Positions 1 through 13,732 of a DNA stretch of 64,000 nucleotides are shown piece after piece; within the stretch, counting starts at the first letter, position 1, and each line of letters opens with the position of its first letter. The DNA is from Adineta steineri. Lineage: Eukaryota; Rotifera; Eurotatoria; Adinetida; Adinetidae. The notes under the pieces are model-generated. The model saw only the letters and a program-made list of their open reading frames with translations, was not told the origin of the DNA and did not search any database. Position numbers and translations under genes: made by a program. The stretch is from contig CAJNOI010000001.1 in assembly GCA_905250115.1 (NCBI GenBank), positions 1,105,253-1,169,252 on the forward strand, written 5' to 3'.

Positions 1-620
1 AATGTCAGAAGTTTATGCCTTGTACTATGCAGAAGACTGTAACTTTCACCTGCAATTTTTTTAATTTTCGCTAGTGATCTTGGATATTATTTTGAAAACA
101 ATTAAACCACTAGAAATCAAAAATAAACACAAATCAAACAAGTTCTTTTGATCAAATATTTTTTTACCCAAGGATGTGCCTTTCAGTGCTCTACTGAAAC
201 TATGAAAACTTATTTTAGACTCTCAAAACAAACTACATAACAGAAAAAAAAACTTTTTTTTTTAGTAGTTTCAAAAATCCTCTCTTACTGACTTATATAT
301 GCAATATTTCGAAATCAGTTTCAAATATTCATATAATCTTTGATAATGCACATAAGACCGACACAAACGTTTTTATTTTTCGTTAAATAATCCCATCAAA
401 ACAAACAGAACATAAAAATAATATATCCCACATACAAATAAAATAAAATAAAACGTTTACTATAATAATAATGAGAACAAAACAAAAACAAAAAATACAC
501 ATTCACATGTATAGTTGACTATATTGCACAAAAATACGACTCACTATGTTAGTTTGATGTGTCTATTGACTAACCTATCAGATCTGTAACATACGTATAT
601 ATATATATATATTCACATAT
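1..620. other. Intergenic, downstream of ARFGEF3-like gene
   Basis: AT-rich non-coding sequence with a short (AT)n run near 596-612. It lies 3' of the minus-strand gene that ends at 621. I see no coding signal, RNA gene or mobile element in it. Confidence 0.5.
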
Positions 621-3600
621 TTATGTTCGTGTTACAATTGAATCTTTTCCTCCATATTTCATTAAAATATCCAAAAGTAAATTTTTAAGTTGTCGATTTG
701 AAGCATTCGTTGCACATACAAATAACCATCGTTCAAGTGAAGGCATAAGTAGACTATTACCAGATCCTATTGTTGAAAACCAACAACCATTTTCTTGTAA
801 TGATTTAGCTAAATATAAACATAAATCATTCCATCCATCAACATAAAGTTTAAGAGCAATTGATATATGTTCAGTGTTTCGTGCTGAAAGTGTTTCTTGT
901 AATGAACGTTGATCATCACTAATATATAAATAAATAATTTATTTAGTTTTAAATTAAAACAAAATTCAACTTACGTATTTATTTTTGTATTTTCATTCAA
1001 TAAAGATTGTGAAAAGAATCGTTGATGAGTTGATGGTGATGGAATTGTTGAACTTTTACGTTGAGCAGGTGATGGTGATGTTGGTGTTTCTACTTTACGT
1101 ATTATTTTATGATCATTTAATACACGACAAATCATATCTTGATTAACAATAAAATATTCTATTTCATTTTCTGATATTGAAGATCGTCTTGAAACTATTT
1201 GGCATGTCGATGGAAGAAATTTATCAAGTAAATCTTGATCTGCTCTTAGTAGATATAATCCATATTGATCAGTCTATAATAATAAAATCAAGATGAAATC
1301 TAAATATATGAGAACTTGTATTACTTCTATATGTGTTTCAAGTTGATTTGAGCCAGTAAAAAGTAAATCAGCAATACCATCACTAAGTAATTTTAATAAA
1401 TCAATATAATTATATGATGTAGCAGCAAGATGTGTCGCAAATCGACCAAAAAATCCAATCTTCTTTTCAATATTTCCAACGAACTGTTGTTGTTGAGGTG
1501 ATGAAGTTTCTGGAAATGATTCATATTCATCATTAGCTTTATCAATTAATTCATTATTTTCCTAAACAAAAACATCAATTAAAATTTAAAATATAATTAA
1601 ATTAGTTTTAGTTTTACTTGTTGTAAATTAAGATTAGCTGAATCAATTGATTGTTTAACAAGTTCATCTTTAACACCACGCATTAAATAATCAACAAGAT
1701 ATTGAAATGCAACTCGTTTCACATGTTGAAATGTGACAGCTGGTGGATCAAAAATAAATAATTGTTGTAAAATATTTCTTAAACCAAAATGATTTGAAAA
1801 TGAATCAAATCGTTCTGCTAAATCAATTGTTTGACTTAAACAAGGTGTGAATTCCGGCCAATTTAATTCACCAATAATATGTATTAATTGTAAATGAAAA
1901 TAATTTAAATAAACAAATGTTTTCATTTGTATTTCATGTGGACTAGGATCAGTATTTATTGATGTTGTCACCGTTCGAAATGTAAATCGAAAGAATTTTC
2001 CTTCAGGAATTTTCTGTTGTTGTTGCGGTTGTTGTTGATGTTCATTGAAAAGTTGTTGACAAAGTGGAAAAATTGAACTATCACCATTCGCCATTCCATA
2101 TGATGATTGAGATGAATTCGAATCATTTTGTACATAAACACGTACATTACGAAGAAGATCTTCGGGGGATGAAATACGAAATTCATAGATTAAATATTCA
2201 GTTGGTAAAGATGTAAGTAATAGAGCATGTTGAAGATTATCAATACAGATTGATCGAAGTGATGGATCAAATTTTTTTGATATATTTGTAATCAGATGTT
2301 TAATACATGATAAACCTAAAGATTATTATAATAAGAAAATATAGGGAAATACTTTAGAATGGATATTTACCAAGTCGACCAACATATTCATTAGCAACAC
2401 AAAGCCAATCAATTAACATCGATTGAAAACAATCAAATAAAATATGATGATATTCTTCAAATTCTTTCGCCATATCAAATATATACAAAATATGTTCAAG
2501 TAAATTTCCAAGAAATAAACGCCATGCAATAATATTCATAAATGTTGAATTTTGTCGTTGTGCATGTCGTCGAAATATGGTTAATTTTCTTAATGATGAT
2601 GTCATTTTTAAAAAATTTGAACATACAAATGATTGTAACCATGGAATAATAACACAACAAATAAGATAAATTGAAAATCGATGACCAACACTATCATAGG
2701 TTAATTTTAAAATAAGAAAATATTGATCAATTATTTTTGTATGATAATGATTTGAACATGAAAATATTGTATCAGTAAGACCTTCAATCATATATGACCA
2801 AACATTAAGTAGATGTGTTGTATTATCAATAAGATCAAGATCATCTGATAATTGTCTCATATAACCAACAAGTTTAAGTTCAAATGAACGAAGTATTGTA
2901 TCCGATGATATGGATAAATCAAGATAGGAGAAAAATGATGGAGAAAAATTTGAAAATGTTGAATATGTAAATGATGTTGATTCAAATTGTCGAGTTCGTT
3001 TTTTTGTTGCAAAAACATGATTTGATGATGTAACAAAACAATGTACAAATATTGTTGTAAATTTTTGTATCATATTTAATGCAGGCATAACCAATTCAAT
3101 TTGATTATGTTCTTCATCATTCTCATCAAAACTATCACCAAATGGACTATTAACCATTGGTGTAAATGGTTCTGGTTCACGTAAATAACAAAATAAGCAT
3201 TGAAGACAATCAACAGATGCTTGTGCAATAACATTAAGATTTTCACATGAAAAAAATGCTTCAAGAACTTCTAATATCGCATTAACACGATATAATTCAA
3301 CACCAGCTTGTTCAGTTTCATCCTCATCAGTTTTTGTTTCTTTCATTGTTGAATTTTTTATTCCAATTGAACGACGATGTTGTTCAATTTTAACAGTTTT
3401 TAAACAAGCAAATATTGAACGCCAACCTGACATTATTGCATTTGTATTTAATTCAACAAGTTCACATATTGAATTAACAATTTGATTTTCGACAATACTA
3501 TCACATTGTTCTGTACATATTAAATGTTCGAATGGTTTGAAAAATGTTTCATTTAATTGAAAATTTGGATATTCAGGTCGAACGGAAAGCCATGAACGTA

Positions 3601-6600
3601 AATCTCGATGCATATGAGAAATTGTACGTTTTGCTAATTGAATATCGTGATGTGTTGCTCCCTAACACCAAAAAAAAAATATTAATTTACTTATTTTATC
3701 TTTATATTGGAAATTACTTGAATGAATAATTGAGATACACAACTCCATACTTTACAAACATGATAACGTGGTCGAAGTGATGCAATAATACCTAATGTCA
3801 TGTCACCTATTCGTTCAATGACGACATGCATTGGAAAAAGATTTTGTAAAAGTGATGGTGATATATCCGATGTTCGTTTTTGTAATGGTGTTTCAGTTAA
3901 TAAACGAATTTGTTCAAAAAATTCAAGTAATGAATCAAGATCAAGTTGACGAACAACAAGTTCATATAATCTTTAAAAGAAAAATTTATTTTCTAAAATT
4001 ATGTATAAAATCAATAGAAAAATATTTACTTGTCTGAACGACAAGATAATGCTTGAAGAATATTTGCACATGATTTATCATGAATATGACCAGTTTTATC
4101 AATATTATTTAATTGAAGAAGAGATGAAGTTGATGAATCATTTGACGATGATGATACACCATTATTAAGTTCACATGAAACATGTCCATGTTGATGAAGT
4201 GTTAAATCAAGTTTTTCTTTTGGAGGACAACATTGCATTTCCAAGAGACATAAATGAACACAACATCTATAGAAATATATATAATCGTTATTAAAATATT
4301 CTTTTCTGTTTGTCATAGATTAATCTACCTTAAAATATGTTTATATGTTATATTTGGACAATTATTAATATCATTCATATATAATTGAAGAATAAAATTA
4401 ATTGCCATTACATCAAGATAATGAAGACGATTATGTTTTGTAAATATTTTTTTTTGATTCTCAACAATCCAACCTTGTTCAATTGTACTAACCACACAAT
4501 GAAGAACATAACAAGCATTATTTGGTAAACCAACAGTAACAGCTAATTGAAAAACTAATTTTAAACTTTGAAAAACAAGTTCATGAGTTTCAATAAGTTT
4601 TTCACTAATTGTATTTGATAAAATTAAATTTGATGATGTTAGATCGGAATCTATGGAATGATTTTTTGTAAGCATTGGTGTTAATGCACCTAATATTGCA
4701 CTCCAACACATTTGCACCAAACGATGACAAACCGAAAGTGCTAATTAATAATAACAATAATATAAAGAGGATGATCGAAAAATCACTATTTTTTTCTCAC
4801 GCTAGAAATGTCATAATACGAAAGTTTTTGTCACCTAGATCTGATCCCTTTTTTGTCAGTCTTTCTCGTAAGGGGTATCTAGGTCTCTGTAGAGTAGTTC
4901 CATGGAGTGTCAAATACAAGTACACAAAGTTTTCAGAAAATTTTCTCAGCAAATTCTCTTTTCCCTCAAACTTTGTAGAGCTTTGTTCACTGATCATTTT
5001 CGTATCAGGAAGTTTTAAACTCTATTGAGAAATGACGACGCTATCGTCAAAATAAAAACATAGTAAAACAGCTTAAAATTTCATTTCGCCTTATGAAACA
5101 TAAGAAATTTTTCTCTACAAAACCTACTATGTTATATTTCTTCGGAATATAGCCGGTTCGAGATCAGAGACTCGACTTTTTCCTATATTTTATAAGGAAA
5201 AAAATGGGTTTTTACTACGTTTCTTATTTTGATGATAGCTTCGTCATTTCTCAATAGAGTTTAAAACTTCCTGATACGAAAATAATCAGCGAAAAAAGCT
5301 CTACAAGGTTTGAGGGAAAAGAGAATTTTCTGAGAAAATTTTTCTGAATACTTCGTGTATTTTGTGTTCGACATCCCATGGAACTATCCAGTAGATCTAG
5401 ATGACAAGGACTTTCGTATTATGACATCTCTAGCGTGAGGAAAAAATAGTGATTTTCGATCACTCCCTTTTATTATATTTTAATTTTCAAAAAAAATGTG
5501 ATACCTGTTGAACGTGCATCATGTTTTGATGTTGAATCTCCAATAGCAGATTTCATTGATCGAATATTAAACGGACGAATATCTATTAACATTTGATGAA
5601 GAACTGTTTTAAATTGTTCTGAAAGATTATCAAAAACATTAAACTGTTCATAATACATATCATATAATGTATCCATCCAATCAGGTTCAATACAAAGCAT
5701 CAAACCACTATTCATTATATCAGTTATAAATGAACTCTTCAAAAGAGAAAAATAATATAACATTAGTTCAAAAAAAAAGAGAAATTACTTTTGAAATAGT
5801 TGATGATATATTCGAATCAAATAATTGTTGTAATTGTCTTCGACAACAATACCATAAAAACCAAATTGTTGTTGCATATATTCCATCAGGATTTGTTACA
5901 ATGGTTGTCGATGTATCAAATGAAAATGACATTTTTGATGAATATTCTATAGACAAGACTAATCGTTGCAAAAGAAAAACTACAACTATAAAAAGGATTT
6001 ACCATTACTAATAAATGATGAAAATTGTAATAGAGCATCATCAAAATCTGATACACTTGTGATATGTTGTTGATCACTTGTTTTAAGAAGATTTTTCAAA
6101 TGATTAACATAAAATTTAACTTTATCTAATGTTGTTGATTCAGCTGTTAAACAAATTTCCTTTTCTTGTTCAGCAGTATTTATATTTTCATTATTAATTA
6201 AATTTAAAATATTATTTGTATCAATAAATAATGGGACAATTGGATAACCAAATTTTTTATATGCTTTACGAATTGCTTGTTCTTCATCACTATCAAAAAA
6301 TAATGCTTCCGTACTAAATTTTATTAATTGTTCAAGACAATGATTAAGACAAAGATAAGCATTGTTAACTAAATTTCGATCATCTGATGATGAACATTCA
6401 GCAATTATTGAAATAATTCTAGAAAATAACAAATTTAATTCGCATTTAATTTATTTCTTATCTTACTTTCGAAATAAACTTAAATCAGAATCATTCGTTG
6501 CTTCGGTTGAATGAATCCAAGGTGGTGATATAACGGAGATTAATGAACGACTTGTAATAACCTATGAATGATAAATAGTATAAGAATATTTATCAAAGAT

Positions 6601-8032
6601 TTCTTATACTTCATTTAATACAATAAGTAAATCCAGTCGTTCATTTGTTGTTTGAGATAAACATAAACGTTGAAAAAGTGTTTCACTTACAGATCGTAAT
6701 GAACCAATAGGTGCAATAAAGCAAATTAAATTTAGAATAATTCTATAGACTGTTCGTCGTAGATGTGGATCAGATGCATTATTTTTTACATACATAATAC
6801 AACGAGCATCAATTATTGGACTACCAAGAAAAGAAATAACAGCCGGAGAATATTTTTTCCTAAACAATAAATAATAAGATAGATTTTTGTTTTTATCAAG
6901 ATTAATTGTTTTTACCAAATAAAATCAATAAATGGTTGATAAAAATAAACAGTACGTGATAATGATCTTATCAATAAATCATGAAGTTCAAGTACAAATA
7001 TTCGTTGAAGTGTTTGATCTTGTTTTCGAGATAATTCATTAACAAGTGTTGTTTGATATTCCATTAATGTTAATAATTGTCGATAATAATCAATTTCCGA
7101 TTGATTCAAAATTATATTTCCATCATCTGTATACTGACGTTCCTAAAATAAAATAATTCGTTTGTTTTTTTAAAATATTATATTTGTATTTACTTCTTTT
7201 GGCATTAATGGTCGGAAATTATAAAAAGCTTCAAGTTTCGATGCACATAATTGACATGTTTCTCGTCGTAAATCAGAATTTGTTGTTCGTAAAACACCCA
7301 ATGTAAACTATTTATATATATAAAAGATTAGTTTTATTCGTTTATTAGAAATATAAACGTTTTACTTGAATCAATTTACATAGAACATGTCCAGATAAAA
7401 CAGGACATTGAGTTCGAACAATCTCTAATATTAACTAAAAGAAATAGTTAATTAGAAAAAAGAAAATTTCTTTTTTTTGCTTGAACGAACTCGAATAGAA
7501 CCAACAAGTTCACGTTCAACAAGTGGTGAACCATTAGGAAATGCATCGAATATATATTGAAGAAAATCTTGTTTTTCTTGTAATGTACATTCACGACATG
7601 ATTCTTCTTCCAAGATTAATTTCTACAACATATATACATTTATATCAATTATGTAAAAAAAAATAAATATAGACCTCGAATCCTCGACTAACAAGAGTTC
7701 CAATATGTTGTGTTTCAGTTTCCAGACAACTTCGAATAAATTCAAGTACTTTTTCTCTAGATATAAAATATAGTATATGTATAATTTCTAAATAATTAAA
7801 TTTACCTTCCATAATGTAGTGTTGTTCCATGAGAAAGATAATCTAATTGAAAATAATTATTTTAAATTTACAATAAAGAAAGAAATTTTTACCAGAAAGT
7901 TGTTGACAGAATTCTGAAAAGGAAAAAAACTAGATGAATATTATATAAAAATAAATAATATTTCCTACCTCGAAGAAGTAAATTATTAGTTTTATCGGCT
8001 TCTTGCTGTACTTTTGTCAACCATTGAGCCAT
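621..8032 (-). CDS. ARFGEF3: ARFGEF3/BIG3-like protein (brefeldin-inhibited GEF family)
   Basis: About 22 exons and roughly 1,860 residues; vertebrate BIG3 has about 2,180. The exon at 2369-3660 reads NETFFKPFEHLICTEQCD, then ELVELNTNAIMSGWRSIF, matching the vertebrate BIG3 block around NEALFRPFERIMQLELCD and IQSGWRPLF. An upstream exon (5505-5736) has FITDIMNSGLMLCIEPDWMD, matching the FMKQVQTSGVLMVF region. The start is MAQWLTKVQQEADKT at 8032, and the last exon ends ILMKYGGKDSIVTRT at 621. BIG3 is a large HEAT/DCB-HUS-type scaffold of the Sec7 ARF-GEF family; in vertebrates it lacks a functional Sec7 core and regulates secretory granules and insulin release. I see no Sec7 catalytic block here either. 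One intron (4741-5504, 764 nt) is about ten times the usual length and holds a foldback element. The gene diverges from DNAAF4 across 306 bp. Exon edges are read by eye. Confidence 0.85.
4772..5462. mobile_element. Foldback/MITE element in an ARFGEF3 intron
   Basis: The two ends are inverted copies: tgatcgaaaaatcactattt at 4772, and its near-exact reverse complement ending at 5462. The arms continue inward with few mismatches through cataatacgaaag, the ggaagttttaaactctattg block (about 5009) and the gacgatagc block, to a loop near 5067-5214. Arms are about 250-290 bp. No open reading frame in it looks like a transposase, so it is non-autonomous. Short ORFs in both strands of this interval are by-products of the repeat. 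Confidence 0.8.
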
Positions 8033-8338
8033 CTGAAATTAGAATTAATAATAAAAATATTCATATTTTCTACAACAATTTTAATATCGATAAACCCTTC
8101 TCCGCCTCTTTTTTTCTAATCCTAAATTATAAATCGACGATTGAATATGACATGACACGCCGATCGTTTATAATCTAACAATTCCGGATGGTTCCATTTT
8201 CTTCAAATAGAAATGAAAATCTTTTGTAGATGTCACTATTTTTCTATGAATGAGGGTTTACTCATGACAACTATGATTTCCACGCATGGTCAAAAATTTC
8301 AATTTCATATTGAATAGATAAAGTTTATATTATAAATC
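8033..8338. promoter_or_regulatory. Shared divergent promoter region
   Basis: A 306-bp gap between the start codons of the ARFGEF3-like gene (-) and DNAAF4 (+). It must hold both 5' ends. No TATA box or specific motif can be assigned. Confidence 0.4.
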
Positions 8339-9949
8339 ATGCCTGTTATTATTCGTGATATTAATTGGGAAGAAACTGATACAAATTTAGTTTTACATAT
8401 TCCTATGAAAGGTGCAAAAGCAACTAAACTCGATGTACTTTCATCAGATCAATATCTTAAAGTTTCATTTTCTCCATATTTCTATGAAGTTTTTCTTCAT
8501 GATCTTATTGATGATGATAAAAGTCGAATTATTATACAAGATGGTTTTGTTGAAGCAACATTAACAAAACAATATCCTCGAAAATGGAATCAACTTTCAC
8601 ATAGTCAATCAGGTTATTTAGAATTTTTTATTTAATAAATATATATATTTTTCTTATTCTATTTAGATGATAAAGAAGCAATGAAAATTGTTCGAGAAGA
8701 TGCATTAAGACAAATAGCAGAGAAACAAAAACAACGTAATGAAGCAAATGCATCATTATTGAATACAAATAAACGTGAAGCTGTTCGTGAACAAATGAAG
8801 GTTTTTCGTTTATTTATACGCTGAACATCATTCAAAGATTTTCTTTTTTATTGAATTGTAGTTAGAGGAAGATGAACGTAATCGAATTGATACGATTAAA
8901 AAAACTGAACGTGATAAAATTAGTGATGAAATGAAACAATTTGAAGATAATCAAAAAATTCAACGACAAGTAGCAATACAAAATCATGTACATGAAGTTC
9001 AATCACAGAAAAAAGTCGACGAAATAGAAAAGAAAAAAATAATTTTTGAAGAAAATACTTCAAAAGAAAATTCACGAATTAATGTAGAACCAAAGATAAC
9101 TGCACCATTAAGAGAAACAGGTCGTATAGCTGTCAATTTTACATCACGTGTATTTCCTACACCTCTTCGAGAATCTCAAACAGAAATGGAAGATGAGGTA
9201 TGTAAAAATTTCATTAAGATTTCTTTTTTTCTATATATATATATGTATACAATAGTGGTTAAGAAAACAAATAGATAGTCGTCAATATAATACAGATCTT
9301 CAACTTGATTTATCTGAAAATGAGAAAGATATTGATTATCTTAAAACAAAAGCAAAGTAAATCTCTTATTATTTTCATTTATTCGATTTTTTTCTATCTA
9401 TTGTTGCTCATAGTCAATTTTTTCAACAAGGTAATTTTCAATCTGCTATTGGTGTTTATAGTCATGCTATTCGAATTTTTCCTAAAGTGGCTATGTAATA
9501 AATCAATTTCTTTATTTTACTTAAGATTTATGATTCTTTTTTTTCTTCGAAAGATTATATTCAAATCGTGGTGCATGCCATTTTCAAGTACGAAATATGA
9601 TGAAGTGTGTTGAAGATTGTTCTCGTGTAAATATATATTAATTAATTTATTAATTTTGTATTTGTATTTTCTTTTTCTGTAAGGCACTTGAATTACTTGA
9701 TCCACCTGTACTTGATAATTTACCACAACGAATAAAAGCACATGTCCGTCGTGGTACTGCTTTTTGTGAATTAGAACTTTATGCTGAAGGTATATATATC
9801 TAAAGTTTCTAAATGATTTGCTATGTTGATGCGTTTTAGGACTTCTTGATTATGAAGCAGCTCTAACATTATCACCTGATGATGAAAAAATCAGACAAGA
9901 TGCACAACGAATACGTAATTTTCTTGAAAAAAATCAAGATTTTTCTTAG
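8339..9949 (+). CDS. DNAAF4: Dynein axonemal assembly factor 4 (DYX1C1)
   Basis: Eight exons give a clean 404-residue frame: 8339-8612, 8667-8800, 8862-9197, 9256-9356, 9414-9494, 9554-9626, 9684-9789, 9840-9949; human DNAAF4 has 420. The N-terminal CS/p23 domain begins [20 protein letters not shown], followed by a charged helical linker and the family signature [25 protein letters not shown] (human KINFTPRVFPTALRES). Three C-terminal TPRs follow, including [17 protein letters not shown] and [25 protein letters not shown]4 is a cytoplasmic HSP90/HSP70 co-chaperone that preassembles dynein arms for motile cilia, which fits a ciliated animal. All eight intron phases agree with the reading frame. 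An AATAAA lies 32 bp past the stop. Confidence 0.96.
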
Positions 9950-9981
9950 TCTAATTGTTATACATTTCCCATTGTCGATTA

Positions 9982-9987
9982 AATAAA
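9982..9987 (+). terminator. Poly(A) signal of DNAAF4
   Basis: AATAAA in the sequence gattaaataaaaatt, 32 bp after the stop codon and followed by A-rich sequence. Confidence 0.55.
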
Positions 9988-12394
9988 AATTATTAACAAC
10001 AGATACAAAAAAAAACAATCTTATAATATTCAGTTAATATGTGTCCATTCCATTGCTTTGAGATATGCCGTTGATCATGTTCATTACAGAAGTTAATCTT
10101 CTATTTGTATAGATTTAATCCAGAAGTTTGTATTTAATTCATATCATCGTTTAGGTCGTTTCTTATCCTTGTCTTGATCACTAGTAGATGAAGTCGTTCC
10201 TGTCACATAGACATCATATGGTTGAGCATCATTTTGATTGTAAAAGTAATGTATAGAATATTTTCGTTGCATTTGTCAGTATTAATAATAGTAGGGTGTG
10301 TTACTTCAAGTGCTTTTAAGTATTAGATACTCTATATTTACTCGTATGGGAGTATATATATATACATATTCTTTCGTTCTTCTCGTATTTTTTCCACTTA
10401 TTCCAAGCACGAAAGAGAACGAAAAAAAAATATGAGTCAAACTTTTTTTAATCTATTGATACAAAAGCAAAATTCATGACATTAAAACTGACTAACTCAT
10501 AAGTTGATTTTGTCTATTCGTTACACCAAAATCAATATGTATAAGAACATATGATCGTATTGCGTACGTCACAACTAAGAAAAAGTGCATACAGAGCGGA
10601 GGAGAAATAACATAATATTGAGGTTTTGCGTCATTCAAATACATAAATTTTTAATAAAATAATATCAATATCATATCACAAATATGTCATAATAATTCAA
10701 AAGTTAGATCATTTATTTAAAATTGAAATCATATTTATAAAAATATCATTTATCAAAATTAGGAAGTAAATAGTCAATCGATTAATTCATGTTTTTATTG
10801 AATAAATATTGAAAAAAGTCAGCGAAAAGTCGATGTTGTTTATCATAAACATGATTTTTGACGATAAACTAAAATGTATTAACGGAATTTCCAACTAGGA
10901 AGTAAATCTATCTGATTTCTTTCTGGGAAACTATTTTTTCTCCAACAAGGGAATGTCCCACTATTTTATCGGAAGTATATCAAATTTAAAAAATCATGCC
11001 ATCAACAATATCAATAGAAAATGAGTAATAATTTGATGTCAAATAAAACTCGATTAAAAATCTTTTGCAAACGCTGTGAAATTGTCTTATTTATAAGAAA
11101 GCCTAATTTATATTGTACTATATGAATCAGTTGTGTCTATTATCTATATATATGTAATAAGAACTGTTCTTATCGAAAATAACTATGTGTAAAATATGAA
11201 TTGATATTTTAAAAAAATACTATAGAAAATATTGTGGAGGTGTGTTTTCAATTGGTAAATATTTATATTTATCATAACCATTAGTGACTTTAAAAGTATT
11301 GACGTCACAAACATATTGTAGACACAAAGCAGAGCAAACTACAGATGGTATTTGAGTTTTACTCGATATTAAAATCACGATTATCCTAAAATGAAGTCAA
11401 ATTCATGTACTGGTGATATTAATTCAATAGATCAATTCCTTTAGACCGAAAATTTAAACTAGTAATATACGATTTATTTATTAGATTATAGATAAGTGAA
11501 ATTGAAATGTGATTTATTAAATTTAAGTTAATCATAGCCTAGAAGTTTTGTTTGAATTATTATATTATATGGTATTCTCTTTTTATAAACTGAATAATCT
11601 CTAGAAATGAGTATTATTAATTTATTTTACAATTAGAAATAATGAAGGTGTGAAAGACAATTCGATAAGAAGTTTATTTCTTTAAAGCTACCAATAGAAA
11701 GAGTCCGTCGAGAAGTTCGACACGATCGATGTCGTCGTCGTAGAAGCGAGTACCTAAAATAGTACCAGAGAGAGAACATAATAGTATGAACGCAGAGCGA
11801 GAGAGCGGATAATACAAAGGTAACCAGGGATGCGTGAATACAAAACATATGAATAGCTGTTTCTTTGACCTTCTTACGTCCTGAGTTTCAATAAAATACG
11901 ATCTTCGGAAAAGGTATCTTCATTGAAGAAGAGAAAGAGAGAAACAACAGATAGAGAGAACGAAAGATGAAAAGATATATGAAGATATATATATATAACA
12001 CATACGTATAACGACAGCTATATATATGTGTATGTGTTGGTCCAAACCAAAACAGAAATGGAAAAACACCATGACACACCGTTAGAAGATATGGATAATT
12101 TCATTACCATACTCTGTTAGATGATATAGATTATTCCACTATCTCACAGACCTCTATTAAGAGGCACAGAAAAAGAAAAAAAACGTATCGACATGTTTTA
12201 TTTCTTTTCCAAACTTCTTCTTTTCCAGATTTTGTTTTTCCAAATTTTTTCTTTTCCGGATTTTAGATTTTCAGATTTTTTTGTTTCCGGATTTGTTGAC
12301 ATATTCCTCTAGTCTAGACAATAATACTTATTTTCTTTCTCGTACAGAAGAGTCCAGTAAACATAAATTGCTTGTTTGCCTGCTTGCTTGTGTG
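9988..12394. other. Gene-poor AT-rich interval
   Basis: About 2.4 kb with no convincing gene. A short minus-strand frame at 10143-10271 (43 codons, ending DQDKDKKRPKR) has a coding-like composition but no splice context and no recognised family. A short arginine-rich plus-strand stretch around 11695-11755 also stays unexplained. Several (TA)n and purine runs are present. Confidence 0.4.
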
Positions 12395-12402
12395 TCCACA
12401 AG

Positions 12403-13233
12403 CAGTGGCGGCGGAGCGTAGAGGCTCACGAGGCTTGAGCCTCACTTAGTTTTCAGTCCTTGAGGCTCAGCCTCACCTATTTTTGGATTGAATATTATCT
12501 TTTATTATTAGAATTTGTTATATTCGGCATCTAACATAATTAGATATATGTTCTGACATATCTATCTTATAATGCGGTTCCCCTATTTTTTATGTATTTT
12601 TCTTTTCGTTATTCTTCTATCGTATAGATATCCACATACAGCTTATATATATACATCATGTTTTTTTTTCTTTTCTTCTACTTAGATATTTTCCTCATTT
12701 GTTACGTGTTTTCTTGTCCGTATGTTTAGCTTTTCCCTATTTCGTCTATATGTTTTATTTCCAGAACGTTTGGTTTTTTTTCAAGCGCATACACACACAC
12801 ATATATACAGGGTGATTGAAAGTTAACTGCCTATTTTAAATTCATTATTACTCTCATACAACAAAAGATATCGTCCTGTTTTTTTCGCCATCCTGAAGCA
12901 TGGACTATGCCATTTTGTGGACGATATCTTTTGTTGTATGAGAGTAATAAAGAATTTAAAATAGGGAGTTACCTTTCAATCATCCTGTATACAAAGAAAA
13001 GACAGATTCTATTGATCTGAAAAGTTTCTGTTCAACTTTTGCATCGAAGAACGAACAGAGAAAGATATTTTTTGATACGTTCTGATTTGTTTTATTGTCA
13101 CGATGACCGTTATAGTTTTTACTGAGGTCAAATAAAAAGAAGACTTATATTTTGCTTTATGTTTTAATAAAAGCTTACAGTAAAAAAAAATATTGTGAGC
13201 CTCACTTAGGTTAATGAGGCTCCGCCGCCCCTG
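12403..13233. mobile_element. Non-autonomous hAT-type element with 8-bp TSD
   Basis: Terminal inverted repeats are cagtggcggcggagc at the left and gctccgccgcccctg-type at the right (13219-13233); the subterminal gtgagcctcacttag is repeated at both ends. It is flanked by a perfect 8-bp direct duplication, tccacaag, at 12395-12402 and 13234-13241. The CAG...CTG ends, GC-rich termini and 8-bp duplication are the hAT signature. The 831-bp body has no transposase frame and contains a second, unrelated MITE at 12808-12987. Confidence 0.88.
12808..12987. mobile_element. Nested 180-bp palindromic MITE, TA-flanked
   Basis: It starts cagggtgattgaaagttaac and ends gttacctttcaatcatcctg. The two halves are near-perfect inverted copies of about 75 bp (gaatttaaaatagg, then tactctcatacaacaaaaga) around a short loop. 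TA dinucleotides flank both ends (12806-12807 and 12988-12989), as for Tc1/mariner-group elements. It sits wholly inside the hAT-type element, so it arrived later. Confidence 0.85.
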
Positions 13234-13240
13234 TCCACAA

Positions 13241-13486
13241 GGTCAAAAAAACACCGAAGACCGATTTTTCAGAAAAAACATTTCTCGAGGTATTTCGATG
13301 CAGGGACTTCGAATCTGAGGTCTGTTGAGCGACTATGGTGCGGGGGAGGGGATGAAGAGGTGAGGTCAAAAAAATATCGAAGACCGATTTTTTGGAATAG
13401 ATATTTCTAGAGATATTTGGATGCGGGGAGTTCAAATGTGCGCCTCATTTGCTCAGACTACTGAAGGGGACAGTGGGCGGTGAATC
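13241..13486. repeat. Two diverged tandem copies of a ~123-bp unit
   Basis: The unit ggtcaaaaaaacaccgaaga begins at 13241 and recurs as ggtcaaaaaaatatcgaaga at 13364. Both copies continue with ccgatttttt, then a ...atttct.gag.tattt.gatg block. Divergence is roughly 20 percent. The short minus-strand ORF here is a by-product of the repeat. Confidence 0.65.
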
Positions 13487-13732
13487 GGGAGAAGTGACGT
13501 GGACTGATAGAAACCGAGTTTTTGGGTAATGAATATTTATGGGTATTCAAATACTCCCCTGCTTGTACCGCACAGTGTGGCGATCATATACTGTTAGCTT
13601 TCTTGCGTATAAGATTACTAATATTTCACTTATTCGTTAAAGGGTAGTTCGACAAGCCACTGGTGCCGACAGCTCTAATATGTTTTGATTTGCGTTTACC
13701 ACTGAGTAAGATGCCAGTATGTGCTAAGAGTA

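Noticed and set aside
4675..5028. ORFs on both strands inside the ARFGEF3 intron
   Set aside because: They lie in the arms of the foldback element and mirror each other, so they are by-products of the inverted repeat.
10143..10271. 43-codon minus-strand frame ending DQDKDKKRPKR
   Set aside because: Coding-like texture but too short, with no exon partner or recognised family; kept only as a note in the intergenic entry.
11633..12079. Minus-strand ORFs rich in Leu, Phe and Tyr
   Set aside because: Purine-rich plus-strand sequence creates pseudo-hydrophobic frames; no conserved motif or splice structure.
13211..13435. 74-codon minus-strand ORF with internally repeated segments
   Set aside because: The repetition comes from the 123-bp tandem duplication; no protein family is recognisable.
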